38,472 nt of DNA, taken from assembly GCA_000990565.1 (NCBI GenBank), contig LBQC01000006.1, forward strand, positions 1-38,472, given 5' to 3'. The notes below the pieces were generated by a model. The model ran no database searches. It was given only the letters and a program-made list of their open reading frames with translations, and was not told the DNA's origin. Positions 15,701-23,066 of this stretch are shown here, piece after piece (position 1 is the first letter of the stretch; the number at the start of each line of letters is the position of its first letter). Source of the DNA: Candidatus Roizmanbacteria bacterium GW2011_GWA2_35_19. GTDB taxonomy: Bacteria; Patescibacteriota; Microgenomatia; UBA1406; GWC2-37-13. The translations under genes were made by a program, and so were the position numbers.

Positions 15701-16498
15701 ATGGGAATCAAAGAAAGACGGACGAAGATTTTACTTTCATTATTTTTAATTGCGGGCGTAGATTTTTCGGATGTTGCTATTGACGAAAGAATTCAAAAAG
15801 TATTTGATCTAACTCTAAACCAGAAGACAAGAGGGACTTTATCTGGGTTAATAAAAGAGGGGATGATAGAGAAAAGCACGGGTCATTCTGGGGAGGAGAC
15901 GAAGTCGACGACACCAGAATCAGCGCAAGATTCTGGACAAGCCAGAATGACATATCATTTAACCAATAGAGGGTTTGCGGAGCTGTCACTTGAGTTCTCG
16001 TTTTTTAGGTATCTTAAAGAAAAATGGGATGGCAAGTGGAGAATCATTTCATATGAGATTCCGGAAAAAAAACGAGAAATCCGCGATCGATTGCGACGTG
16101 AAATGCAGGGTTGGGGTCTTGGTCCATGGCATAGATCTTTTTGGCTGACACCTCATCCGATCATCGGAACCTTAAAAGAACTAGTCTCACAAAAAGAAGA
16201 GGAAAAATATATCCAGGCTTTTGAATCCGATCATTCATTTGGAGACCGTGAAATTTTAATTGAAAAAGTTTGGGGTAAGACAGAACTTGATAAATCCTAC
16301 AGAGCATTATTTAAAAAATGGCACGATGTGCTTTCATCAGACCTCCCAAAGACAGATAAATTTAAAAAAGTGATATCTGAATATGTCGATATTCTTCGTC
16401 AAGATCCAGGACTTCCAAAAGAGCTGGTCGGCGAGGGATGGATTGGGTTTGAAGGTTGGAATATCTTCAATGAGATTAAGAGCATATTACTCTCATGA
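15701..16498 (+). CDS. PaaX-like transcriptional regulator with Cas2-like domain
   Basis: The N-terminal region (residues about 5-95) is a winged-helix type domain (TLNQKTRGTLSGLIKEGMIE, later YHLTNRGFAELSLEF). The middle (about 105-180) matches the ferredoxin-like Cas2/PaaX domain: WDGKWRIISYEIPEKKREIR, then LRREMQGWGLGPWHRSFWL. The C-terminal part is helical. PaaX family members are DNA-binding repressors; CPR genomes often carry this version, for unknown targets. A GTCAT-ended repeat (15882-15951) adds HSGEETKSTTPESAQDSGQA in frame in the wing of the wHTH. It is divergent from surface locus 1 with a 128-bp shared promoter region, so it could regulate that locus. No cas1 or CRISPR is nearby. 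Confidence 0.8.
   Translation: MGIKERRTKILLSLFLIAGVDFSDVAIDERIQKVFDLTLNQKTRGTLSGLIKEGMIEKSTGHSGEETKSTTPESAQDSGQARMTYHLTNRGFAELSLEFSFFRYLKEKWDGKWRIISYEIPEKKREIRDRLRREMQGWGLGPWHRSFWLTPHPIIGTLKELVSQKEEEKYIQAFESDHSFGDREILIEKVWGKTELDKSYRALFKKWHDVLSSDLPKTDKFKKVISEYVDILRQDPGLPKELVGEGWIGFEGWNIFNEIKSILLS
15882..15951. repeat. GTCAT-ended palindromic element inside PaaX-like gene
   Basis: Perfect terminal inverted repeats gtcattctgg (15882-15891) and ccagaatgac (15942-15951) enclose a GC-richer centre. The 70-nt unit is translated between EGMIEKSTG and YHLTNRGF. Confidence 0.85.
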
Positions 16499-16500
16499 AT

Positions 16501-16600
16501 TTCTAATTTCTAATTATTCTAATTGACCTAAATATTTACCAATGTCTAAATCCCAATTGGATAATTGGGTATTTTTTAGGTTAATTAGAAATTAGGTCAA
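16501..16600. terminator. Long inverted repeat between convergent genes
   Basis: Left-half aatttctaattattctaatt and aattgacct face right-half aattagaaatta and aggtcaatt, with an inner hairpin cccaatt/aattggg followed by a T-run. It lies between the PaaX-like and ComEC-MBL stop codons and probably ends transcription from both sides. It resembles the window's other repeat families in design. Confidence 0.6.
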
Positions 16601-17418
16601 TTAGGTAATTTAAATACTATGTCTCCATCTAAGTCCGTCCGTTTAATTTTAATATTTTGGGCCTTAAGATAATCTAAAACTTCGTGGGTAGGATGACCAT
16701 AAGAATTATTTTTTGAAACACTTATCACAGCGTAGTCAGGGTCTGCCAATCGCAAAAACTTTTTATTTAAACTGTATTTTGAGCCATGATGGGGAATTTT
16801 AATAACATTAAATTTTTCAATAGACAGTCTTGACAGTCTGCTAAGAATTTTTGAGGTGATATCCCCCGTATACAACAGTCTAAAGCCGTTTAATTCGAGT
16901 GAAAAAACCATAGAAAGGTCATTTGGGTCGGCGGACGTAAATAATCTAACTGGCCAGTAAAAAACAATCCGTCCGTTACTAATGTTAATTAGATCCTTAT
17001 AATAAGCAGAAATAGAATAGATATTATTTTTTATTATTATATTTTTCAATTCAAGCGGAAGTTTTTTTTTACCGTCTAATTCGTTAATAATAATTCTATT
17101 AATTTTATAGTACTTAACAACAGATGAAAGTCCTCCATAATGGTCTTTCTGAGGATGACTGATAATAACAAGTTCAATTTTTTTATCAAAGGCAGGCATA
17201 TATTTACCTAGACAGTTAACAACTTTTGAGTCGGGTCCGGCATCTATTAAGATATCGACATGATTTAGCCGTACATAACTTGCATCTCCCTGACCCACAT
17301 TGCAAAAAACAACTTTATTAATATTACTACTGCTTCTTAAATGTATAGTCATCAATACAAACAAAGAAAGCAACGTCGCAAGTAAAATAGATCGAGCCGT
17401 AACAGGGGACTCTTCCAT
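16597..17418 (-). CDS. comEC: ComEC C-terminal part: metallo-beta-lactamase domain protein
   Basis: A single N-terminal hydrophobic helix (ILLATLLSLFVLMTIHL) anchors a ComEC/Rec2-type metallo-beta-lactamase domain. Visible motifs are FCNVGQGDASYVRL, DILIDAGPD, SHPQKDHYGG (the metal-binding HxxxxDH core), LLYTGDI and KIPHHGSKYSLN, and near the end NSYGHPTHEVLDYL. In competence systems this domain is thought to process the non-transported DNA strand at the membrane channel. In most bacteria it is fused to the channel; here it is a separate gene that begins within the stop codon of the membrane part (TAATG overlap at 17418). Coupled translation and a two-subunit ComEC are inferred. Confidence 0.85.
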   Translation of the reverse strand: MEESPVTARSILLATLLSLFVLMTIHLRSSSNINKVVFCNVGQGDASYVRLNHVDILIDAGPDSKVVNCLGKYMPAFDKKIELVIISHPQKDHYGGLSSVVKYYKINRIIINELDGKKKLPLELKNIIIKNNIYSISAYYKDLINISNGRIVFYWPVRLFTSADPNDLSMVFSLELNGFRLLYTGDITSKILSRLSRLSIEKFNVIKIPHHGSKYSLNKKFLRLADPDYAVISVSKNNSYGHPTHEVLDYLKAQNIKIKRTDLDGDIVFKLPN

Positions 17419-18200
17419 TAGAATTTAAAGAAAATAAACGGTAATTTTGACAGAGTTTCAACTACAAAAATGAGATAACTTAGTAGTCCATAACATATTA
17501 AAGACGGTATATAACCTAAGAAATAGTTAATTTTGCCCAAAATTGCTGTCAAAAAACCGAAGATCATAAGGGGAGCAATGATTCCTGAGACAAAAAGATT
17601 AGAAATAGGTGCAATTATAGATACTTGTTTAAAATAAATGAAAATAATCGGGGTAGTGAATATTTGCGCAGCAAGAGAAACCCTTAAATCCTTACACACT
17701 GACCATTTAGAAGAAGATCTACCAAATAAAATTATTCCGAAAGTTGCTCCATAAGACAACCAAAGAGAAATTGTTGTAAGCCATAAAGGAAAAAAAATAC
17801 CAATAAATATTATGGATAAAATAAGAGAATAAATTACAAAATATTTTCTTCCATATAAAATTGCAACAGACGTTAACAAGCCCATAATGGCGGCTCTGAT
17901 TATTGGGGCCTCAGGACCTACAAAAATAACGAAGAAAATAATACTTAGTATGGTTATCAGTATAGACACCAATTTGCCAAGATTCTTAGTAAGCGAGCTT
18001 ATTATTACTGTTAATAGGGTAATATTTATACCTGATAAAACGACTATATGGAGCAATCCAACAGTCCTTAGACTTTCATAAAATTCTTTTGAAGTCTTTA
18101 GGTTGGTGCCAAAAATTATTCCGCTTAATAGCGAAGAGTGCGGCTCTGGAAGATAGGCGTTAAAAACCGGCAGAAAAATTTCCGGATGTGGAATACTCAA
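17418..18200 (-). CDS. comEC: ComEC/Rec2 competence membrane domain
   Basis: This is the channel part of the DNA-uptake protein ComEC. Characteristic Competence-domain segments are present: SSLLSGIIFGTNLKTSKEFY, LRTVGLLHIVVLSGINITLL, GPEAPIIRAAIMGLL and LSLWLSYGATFGIILF-like helices. About eight TM helices fill the 260 residues. The usual N-terminal OB-like DUF4131 region is absent, and the metallo-beta-lactamase part is encoded by the next gene. The start codon overlaps the comEA-like stop by 4 bp, so comEA, comEC-membrane and comEC-MBL form one coupled operon for single-strand DNA import. Confidence 0.85.
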   Translation of the reverse strand: MSIPHPEIFLPVFNAYLPEPHSSLLSGIIFGTNLKTSKEFYESLRTVGLLHIVVLSGINITLLTVIISSLTKNLGKLVSILITILSIIFFVIFVGPEAPIIRAAIMGLLTSVAILYGRKYFVIYSLILSIIFIGIFFPLWLTTISLWLSYGATFGIILFGRSSSKWSVCKDLRVSLAAQIFTTPIIFIYFKQVSIIAPISNLFVSGIIAPLMIFGFLTAILGKINYFLGYIPSLICYGLLSYLIFVVETLSKLPFIFFKF

Positions 18201-18859
18201 AGCTCAATCAAATTTTTAATGTTTTCAAAGACACTTTTGCTCATAATTTTTTTAATAATAAGTTCATCTAAAGCCTTAAAAGGTCGATTGTTGATTATTT
18301 TTTCTCCGGTGATTTTACCGACCCCCGGTAGGGTATCGAGCTCTTCAAAAGACGCGGAATTTATATTAATTAATTCATTGTTAAGGGCTGATTTATCCTG
18401 AGCGAAGCCGAAGGATTGCTGACTACTAATTGTGTTATTTACGGCTTGAGGGTTTTCAGAAAAGTAACCATTATCGACCTCCCATATTGAAGGGATATAT
18501 ATTTTTTCTTGATCAGATAAAATCCTAGCTTGATTAAAATTTCGATAAAAAAATTTATTATCAGCATTTTCTGTTAAACCACCAGCCTTCCCTATGACAT
18601 TATTTAATCTTTCACCGGGCGTAACTTCATATACGTCGGGTTTATTTACCTCTCCGCTGACGTCAACGAATATTTTCTGAGTATTTTGATTTACATATAC
18701 TGGTATTTCCTCATCATCAATTGAAGTTTTATTATTTACCAAATATATAGCCATTGAAATGACGGTAAGGACAATGGAAAAAATTATTAAAACAATCTCG
18801 ACGATATATTTCTTAATTGTTTTTGATTTCAATAATTCGAAAAAATTACTTTCTCCCAT
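18197..18859 (-). CDS. comEA: ComEA-like DNA receptor (SLBB plus helix-hairpin-helix)
   Basis: An N-terminal TM helix (residues about 18-40) is followed by an SLBB domain (IFVDVSGEVNKPDVYEVTPG, then LNNVIGKAGGLTENAD) and a C-terminal helix-hairpin-helix region (ININSASFEELDTLPGVGKI, then AEKI-like TGEKIINNRPFKALDEL). This is the standard ComEA layout, binding double-stranded DNA outside the membrane and passing it to ComEC. Between the two domains the peptide QQSFGFAQDKSALNN comes from a short repeat half-site (ctgagcgaagccgaaggatt at about 18399-18418). First gene of the comEA-comEC operon. Confidence 0.88.
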   Translation of the reverse strand: MGESNFFELLKSKTIKKYIVEIVLIIFSIVLTVISMAIYLVNNKTSIDDEEIPVYVNQNTQKIFVDVSGEVNKPDVYEVTPGERLNNVIGKAGGLTENADNKFFYRNFNQARILSDQEKIYIPSIWEVDNGYFSENPQAVNNTISSQQSFGFAQDKSALNNELININSASFEELDTLPGVGKITGEKIINNRPFKALDELIIKKIMSKSVFENIKNLIEL

Positions 18860-18865
18860 ATATTG

Positions 18866-18930
18866 ACTTGGAACTTTATGAACTTTAAAAACTTTATAAA
18901 CTATATGGTCTAGTTTGTCTATGGACTATA
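18866..18930. repeat. Family F 'ggactttatag' type repeat, intergenic
   Basis: It contains ggaactttatgaactttaaa and actttataaactatatgg, followed by tctatggactatatgc. It sits upstream of comEA and resembles the repeat at 23780-23877 and the in-frame segment of transketolase at 28286-28335. The remaining bases to 18993 show nothing recognisable. Confidence 0.5.
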
Positions 18931-18993
18931 TGCTACAAAGCAGGGTTTTTGGATGATATTAATGACCTAATATTTATGAAGGACCACTTTTAA

Positions 18994-20013
18994 TCAATCA
19001 TCATTCCGGCTAAATTTTTTTATGACGTAGATTGTCAATGTAACAACAATAATAAAACCGAAAAGAAGCTTAAAAGGAAAAGCGAAAAATGAGCTTGATG
19101 CAAAAATCGTCGGTGAATTTTCACCGAATGTGATATTTGTCGATAAATTATATAAACCGACAAAAAAGCCATTAAATATTAAAGACGAATTACCGTCATT
19201 GATAGAAGCGCTTGGAGTAGCCTGCCCGCCATTGGCTTCGCCTGCAGGCGATGGCAGGCGGGCTTCAATCAATCTTTGCGACTGGGCTAAAATATTTTTC
19301 GGAATGATCTCATGAGTTGAAGTTTCACCGAAATTTCCTCTTAGGGAGATTTTTCCTTCGGGCTTAATTAAGTTATTTCCCTTGTTTTCAACAATAAGCA
19401 TCAATGGAACCTTATCAAAGCTATCAAAAATCTTTACAACCTTACCAAATAAATTAAGCTTAAATCTGCTGAGTATTTCAAAAATAGCAATTTTAGGCTT
19501 GACTTCGACAATTCCGGACTCGGTTACGGTAATCAAAATATTAGAAGCGATTGTAGCCTTGGCGCGAGAAGATGCGACTCCTTCAAGCGTGGGCGGGGGA
19601 ACAGTCTTTGCAAGAAGAGAATAGTAATAGTCTCCCTCTGGTGCTCCATCAGGCACTCTTATTCGGAGTAATAACTGTTGCTTTTCTCCAGTTTTTAAGA
19701 AAAACGATTGATTTAGTTGAAGATCGGCATTGTCTAAGTAAAAGCGCACGGGACCCTCAAGAGTTGATTTTAAGCTAATTTGACCGAGATTATCTTTCGG
19801 CTCAAAGCTGACGACTTCGGCTTCAATAATAGTCGGATCGCCGGAATTTTCTAATGAATAGGCGACCATGATCGATTTTCCCGGCTTAATAAACACTTCA
19901 AGGAGGGGAGGAGAGATAGACAAACTGACCTGTTGAGCAAAAGAGTGACTAGTGGCTAGTGAATAGGGAATAGTTAAAAGCAAAATCGCAAATATAATGT
20001 TTTTTAATTTCAT
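18994..20013 (-). CDS. DUF916-like surface anchor protein of surface locus 2
   Basis: The architecture repeats that of 12960-14003. A signal peptide ends SHSFAQQ (residues about 1-28). The first beta domain has SISPPLLEVFIKPGKSIMVA, GEKQQLLLRIRVPDGAPEGD and YYYSLLAKT; the second (about 180-300) has FDKVPLMLIVENKGNNLIKP. One TM helix lies at about 311-331, and a short basic tail (KKFSRNDD) ends the protein. The first family member has a longer coiled-coil tail. A GC-rich palindrome (19222-19263) adds ARLPSPAGEANGGQATPSAS within domain 2. The repeat 19944-20060 codes for the end of the signal peptide and folds around the start codon. It follows the secreted 245-aa protein by 39 bp. Role inferred as in locus 1. 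Confidence 0.72.
   Translation of the reverse strand: MKLKNIIFAILLLTIPYSLATSHSFAQQVSLSISPPLLEVFIKPGKSIMVAYSLENSGDPTIIEAEVVSFEPKDNLGQISLKSTLEGPVRFYLDNADLQLNQSFFLKTGEKQQLLLRIRVPDGAPEGDYYYSLLAKTVPPPTLEGVASSRAKATIASNILITVTESGIVEVKPKIAIFEILSRFKLNLFGKVVKIFDSFDKVPLMLIVENKGNNLIKPEGKISLRGNFGETSTHEIIPKNILAQSQRLIEARLPSPAGEANGGQATPSASINDGNSSLIFNGFFVGLYNLSTNITFGENSPTIFASSSFFAFPFKLLFGFIIVVTLTIYVIKKFSRNDD
19222..19263. repeat. GC-rich palindrome inside DUF916-like gene 2
   Basis: gcctgcccgccat pairs with atggcaggcgggc around a cgcctgcaggcg core. It is far more GC-rich than its host gene. Related cctgcc/ggcagg palindromes occur at 26663-26683 (P-ATPase, encoding LPAGRQG) and about 29868-29893 (transketolase, encoding GGPPAGG). 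Confidence 0.8.
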
Positions 20014-20060
20014 ATTGTGTTTTTCTAGTCACTAACCACTAATCACTAGTCACTAATAAC
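19944..20060. repeat. Family G 'cactagtcactaa' inverted repeat around a start codon
   Basis: The left arm gagtgactagtggctagtga lies inside the signal-peptide codons. The right arm, reading ctagtcactaaccactaatc and actagtcactaa, lies between the genes and reaches into the last codons of the 245-aa gene. The start codon (20011-20013) is between the arms. A fragment of the family is in frame in the P-ATPase gene at about 26448-26476. Confidence 0.8.
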
Positions 20061-20790
20061 TCGGCGTGGCTACAAAACTTACGACCGTTTGATAACTGCC
20101 TGCCGGTTGAATTGGTGAGATATTAGCTTTAAAAGTTAGCGTAGCTTGACGGCTTGTTGACACATTGGAGCTTGACATTATTACGGCCGGCGCCTCAGCC
20201 AAGAGTCGATCGGGGAAAGGTCTAAAGTGGCTTGATGATGTAAAGTCAGCTGGGATATCATTACCGGCCATATTGTAGCCAAACCCGTATGCGGAAGCAG
20301 AATCCCAAAGTTTAGCCGTCGATTCCGTGCAGGTTTCGGTCCCTCCATTACAACTAGTATCGACAATTGCATTTCCTGAAAGAGTTTTAAGAGGCGACTC
20401 TTCGATCGTTGTCACTTGGTACTGTCCGGCCGATCCAAATGCAACCGTCAGCACTGTGTATGCGGTTGACGGAGTGTTAGGAAGTAAAGAACCAAGATCA
20501 ATATTAATATCTGATATTGAAAATCTAAATGGAATTACCGAATGTAGATATTGAAATCCGGCCTTAACAACATATCCACTTGAAGAAAACTGCCCGGCCG
20601 CCAGCTGGCCAATCGTATCTGATAGTTTATAACCGGACGAGGACTTATCTCCTGCGGCCGAAGAGGTATTAGCCGATTCAATTATAAATCTAGTTGACTC
20701 CATGTTAATGGCATGAACCTTTCCCTCACTTGTCATTCCGAGAAGGAAAGAAGCGACGACGAGGAATCTAGTAATGACAAAGAATCTCAT
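20053..20790 (-). CDS. Secreted beta-rich surface protein, WxL-like partner, locus 2
   Basis: Residues about 1-27 form a signal peptide (MRFFVITRFLVVASFLLGMT); its hydrophobic core is encoded by a GTCAT-ended repeat element (20732-20778). The mature N-terminus has a motif common in secreted CPR proteins (GYKLSDTIGQLAAGQFSSSG, then YVVKAGFQYL). The C-terminal module (YGFGYNMAG, then ANISPIQPAGSYQTVVSFVA and TPSY) is shared with the 509-aa protein of locus 1. It lies immediately upstream of a DUF916-like anchor, as in locus 1, and overlaps the upstream membrane-protein stop by 4 bp. Probably an envelope-surface subunit held by the anchor protein; this is inference. Confidence 0.7.
   Translation of the reverse strand: MRFFVITRFLVVASFLLGMTSEGKVHAINMESTRFIIESANTSSAAGDKSSSGYKLSDTIGQLAAGQFSSSGYVVKAGFQYLHSVIPFRFSISDINIDLGSLLPNTPSTAYTVLTVAFGSAGQYQVTTIEESPLKTLSGNAIVDTSCNGGTETCTESTAKLWDSASAYGFGYNMAGNDIPADFTSSSHFRPFPDRLLAEAPAVIMSSSNVSTSRQATLTFKANISPIQPAGSYQTVVSFVATPSY
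20732..20778. repeat. GTCAT-ended element forming a signal peptide
   Basis: The 47-nt element begins gtcattccgag and ends ctagtaatgac. On the minus strand it encodes residues about 5-20 of the 245-aa secreted protein (VITRFLVVASFLLGMT). Confidence 0.75.
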
Positions 20791-21422
20791 TTCTGTTTTT
20801 CAAATTTTTCAATTAATTTTTCCATTCTAGAGGCGGATTTTTTAATAATGTTAAGCTCATGGTCTCCGACGTAGTTTTCTACCGCCTCCTTGATGTTTTT
20901 TATATGATTCTTAAGTAATAAGGAAATAAATAGAAATGTATCTTCCTGAAACTTTTGACTTTTGACTTTTGACTTTTGACTTTCTATATGTTCTTGCCCC
21001 ATATACATAGCAAAAGGAGTGATGAAAGCCAAAGAAATGATAGGTAATAATGCTTTAATGTCTTGATTCTGAGGCAGATTCAATAGAAAAAAAGTTATAA
21101 GAGCAATCGTCGAGGTAACTGAAATAACTGGCTCAAGTATGAGCGATAATGAAAATAGAAGAAAATATATAAGAAAGAAGAATGGAGAAGATAACCCACC
21201 TGTTGAATTAACGATTCCCAGGACGATTAAGGTGAATACGACCGATTCGGCAAGGCGCGAGTAAATAGACTTTTCGATAAACATTTTTTTTGTCAGGTAT
21301 AGAAAAATAAATAATCCGGCTGAAATTTGAAGCTCATATTGAGCCAAACTAGTCTTAGGATAGATAAAACCAAGAACCATAGCCAGAATTAAAATCAGAG
21401 AGTGAGTAATTTCTTTTGACAT
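20787..21422 (-). CDS. Polytopic membrane protein, sensor-like, no kinase domain
   Basis: Five to six hydrophobic helices (residues about 5-150; for example LILILAMVLGFIYPKTSL, then GGLSSPFFFLIYFLLFSLSL) are followed by a cytoplasmic helical tail (IKNIKEAVENYVGDHELNII, ending ASRMEKLIEKFEKQK). The GGLSSPFFFLIY block recalls membrane modules of histidine kinases, but no DHp/HATPase domain is present, so this may be a truncated or stand-alone sensor. I start at 21422 (MSKEITHS), with TATATT 6 nt upstream; an ATG at 21437 is also open. The peptide ESQKSKVKSQKF comes from a tandem gacttttgacttttgac repeat (about 20950-20988). It is first in the locus 2 operon. Confidence 0.55.
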   Translation of the reverse strand: MSKEITHSLILILAMVLGFIYPKTSLAQYELQISAGLFIFLYLTKKMFIEKSIYSRLAESVVFTLIVLGIVNSTGGLSSPFFFLIYFLLFSLSLILEPVISVTSTIALITFFLLNLPQNQDIKALLPIISLAFITPFAMYMGQEHIESQKSKVKSQKFQEDTFLFISLLLKNHIKNIKEAVENYVGDHELNIIKKSASRMEKLIEKFEKQK

Positions 21423-21532
21423 AATATAAATATACAATAATAAAACTCTAAATACTAAATCCTAAGTTCCAAACAATTTAAGATTTATTTGGTTATTCGA
21501 ATTTAGAATTTAGTGCTTAAATAGTATTATTG

Positions 21533-21541
21533 TGTTACAAT
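21533..21541 (+). promoter_or_regulatory. Extended -10 promoter of secE-nusG-rplK-rplA
   Basis: TGTTACAAT fits an extended -10 (TGnTATAAT). No good -35 is visible. Ten nt separate it from the secE ATG at 21552, so the leader would be about 4 nt. Upstream, ggttattcgaatttagaatt (21490-21509) is repeated between secE and nusG (21751-21770). Confidence 0.5.
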
Positions 21542-21551
21542 ATAAAAAATC

Positions 21552-21749
21552 ATGGACAATAAACAGATTAGAAATAATGTTGGTCAGGACATAGTTGATG
21601 AGTTAAAAAAGGTAAGCTGGCCATCTCGCAAAGACACAATTAGACTTACATCAATTGTCATCGGAGTCTCCTTGATAATTGGATTGTATGTAGGTATAAT
21701 AGATGTCTTGTTAGCAAAAGGACTAGAGTTTGTGACTAAGTTTCGATAA
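21552..21749 (+). CDS. secE: Preprotein translocase subunit SecE
   Basis: This is a 65-aa single-span protein with the conserved SecE amphipathic-helix motif VDELKKVSWPSRKDTIRLT followed by one TM helix (residues about 33-55). SecE holds the SecYEG channel together. Its position immediately before nusG, rplK and rplA is the classical bacterial order and supports the call. Confidence 0.95.
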   Translation: MDNKQIRNNVGQDIVDELKKVSWPSRKDTIRLTSIVIGVSLIIGLYVGIIDVLLAKGLEFVTKFR

Positions 21750-21784
21750 AAGTTATTCGTATTTAGAATTTAGGGTTTATTTTA

Positions 21785-22372
21785 ATGAATCAGCAACAAA
21801 TTGCCGAAGAACAAAAAGTAGTCGAAAATATTACCAAAACTGTAGATCCTGCAGCAAAGTGGTATGTCATACATATTCAAACTAGCTACGAGCAAAGAGT
21901 TAAGCAAGCGCTTGAGCAAAGAGTAAAATCTTTAGGTGTTGAAGATAAGATTTTTGATGTTGTTATCCCAACCCGAGAAATAGTCGTCGTCAAAAAAGGT
22001 AAAAAAACTAAAACTACTGAGAAAGTTTTTCCCGGATATATTCTCATTAGAATGATATTAAATGATGATTCATGGTTAGTGGTAAGGACAACTGAAGGTG
22101 TAACTGGATTTGTAGGAGCAGGACTTAAGCCAACGCCGATTTCAGAGCGAGAAGTTGATGCTATCATGAAATTCGTTACTCAAGAGCAACCGAAGTTTAA
22201 AACTAAGTTTTCAGTTGGTGAAGCGGTCAAGATTACAGAGGGGCCATTTGCTGACTTCTTGGGAACTGTTGAGGCACTTGACGAGCAAAGAGGCAAGGTT
22301 AAGGTCTTAGTCTCAATATTTGATCGTGAAACACCGGTTGAGTTAGATTTTTTGCAAGTTACTAAACTTTGA
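21785..22372 (+). CDS. nusG: Transcription termination/antitermination factor NusG
   Basis: The NGN domain begins at residue about 24 (AKWYVIHIQTSYEQRVKQAL) and contains FPGYILIRM and VRTTEGVTGFVGAG. The C-terminal KOW domain includes FSVGEAVKITEGPFADFLGT and ends with VELDFLQVTKL. NusG binds RNA polymerase and couples transcription to Rho, ribosomes or pausing. The N-terminus is about 20 residues longer than in E. coli. A weak AGGG lies about 9 nt upstream of the ATG, one of few Shine-Dalgarno-like signals here. Confidence 0.96.
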   Translation: MNQQQIAEEQKVVENITKTVDPAAKWYVIHIQTSYEQRVKQALEQRVKSLGVEDKIFDVVIPTREIVVVKKGKKTKTTEKVFPGYILIRMILNDDSWLVVRTTEGVTGFVGAGLKPTPISEREVDAIMKFVTQEQPKFKTKFSVGEAVKITEGPFADFLGTVEALDEQRGKVKVLVSIFDRETPVELDFLQVTKL

Positions 22373-22375
22373 AAA

Positions 22376-22497
22376 TAGAAGAAAGGTATAGAAACAAGTT
22401 AAGAAGTTAGAAGATAGAAATTAGAAAGGTAGAATCTATCCTCCTTTTTCCATTTTCCTAACTCGTTTCCAAGCCCAATTACCATTTTCCAATTTAA
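22376..22497. repeat. Family D hairpin repeat between nusG and rplK
   Basis: Left-half ggtatagaaacaagttaaga and gatagaaattagaaagg face right-half ccattttcctaactcgtttc and attaccattttccaattt. It is the same design as 1-112. It lies inside the ribosomal operon, so it may be a pause, processing or attenuation hairpin. Confidence 0.7.
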
Positions 22498-22500
22498 AAT

Positions 22501-22926
22501 ATGGCTAAGAAAGTAAAAACAATCATTAAGTTAAATTTACCAGCAGGGGAGGCAACTCCAGCTCCTCCAGTTGGTCCGGCTTTAGGTCAGCATGGGATTC
22601 CAATCATGGAATTCATAAAGGAATATAATGCTAAGACGGCCAAGATGAAAGGTGATGTTGTACCAGCTGTAATTACGGTCTATGAAGACAGAAGTTTTAC
22701 TTTCATTACAAAACTGGCACCAGTCTCAGCCTTAATAAAAAAGAAAATTGCCTTACAAAAAGGATCTGGAAAACCAAATACGGAAAAAGTTGGGAAACTA
22801 ACTAAGGTGCAAGTTGAAGAAATCGCCAAATTAAAATTAGCGGATTTAAATACCGATGATGTTGCCTCCGGTGCCAAAATTGTGGCCGGCACAGCAAGAT
22901 CAATGGGAGTAGATGTTGAAAATTAA
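22501..22926 (+). CDS. rplK: 50S ribosomal protein L11
   Basis: The 141-aa protein starts [20 protein letters not shown] and contains [17 protein letters not shown] and the C-terminal rRNA-binding signature [19 protein letters not shown]11 forms part of the GTPase-associated centre with 23S rRNA. Length and all main blocks are normal. Repeat elements flank it on both sides, which is unusual for an operon normally kept compact. Confidence 0.97.
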   Translation: MAKKVKTIIKLNLPAGEATPAPPVGPALGQHGIPIMEFIKEYNAKTAKMKGDVVPAVITVYEDRSFTFITKLAPVSALIKKKIALQKGSGKPNTEKVGKLTKVQVEEIAKLKLADLNTDDVASGAKIVAGTARSMGVDVEN

Positions 22927-23056
22927 TAATTGACGGTAGAGAATAGACGGTAGAAGATAGTATTTAGAGTGTGGAGGATGGATGATAGAAAGTCCATTTT
23001 CTATCATCTAACTTCAAAAAACTATCCTCAACTTTCAATCATCTACAGTCTAGACA
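22927..23056. repeat. Family C hairpin repeat between rplK and rplA
   Basis: gacggtagagaatagacggt and gaagatag face tttctatcatctaacttc and caatcatctacagtctagac, with ggatggatgatagaaag/ctttctatcatc-like pairing. Relatives are read in frame in transketolase (27941-28072) and acetyl-CoA synthetase (35730-35848). Confidence 0.65.
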
Positions 23057-23066
23057 TTTTTATAAT

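Noticed and set aside
15701-16498. CRISPR-associated Cas2
   Set aside because: The Cas2-like fold is embedded between a winged helix and a C-terminal region, as in PaaX regulators. No cas1 or direct-repeat array with spacers is present.
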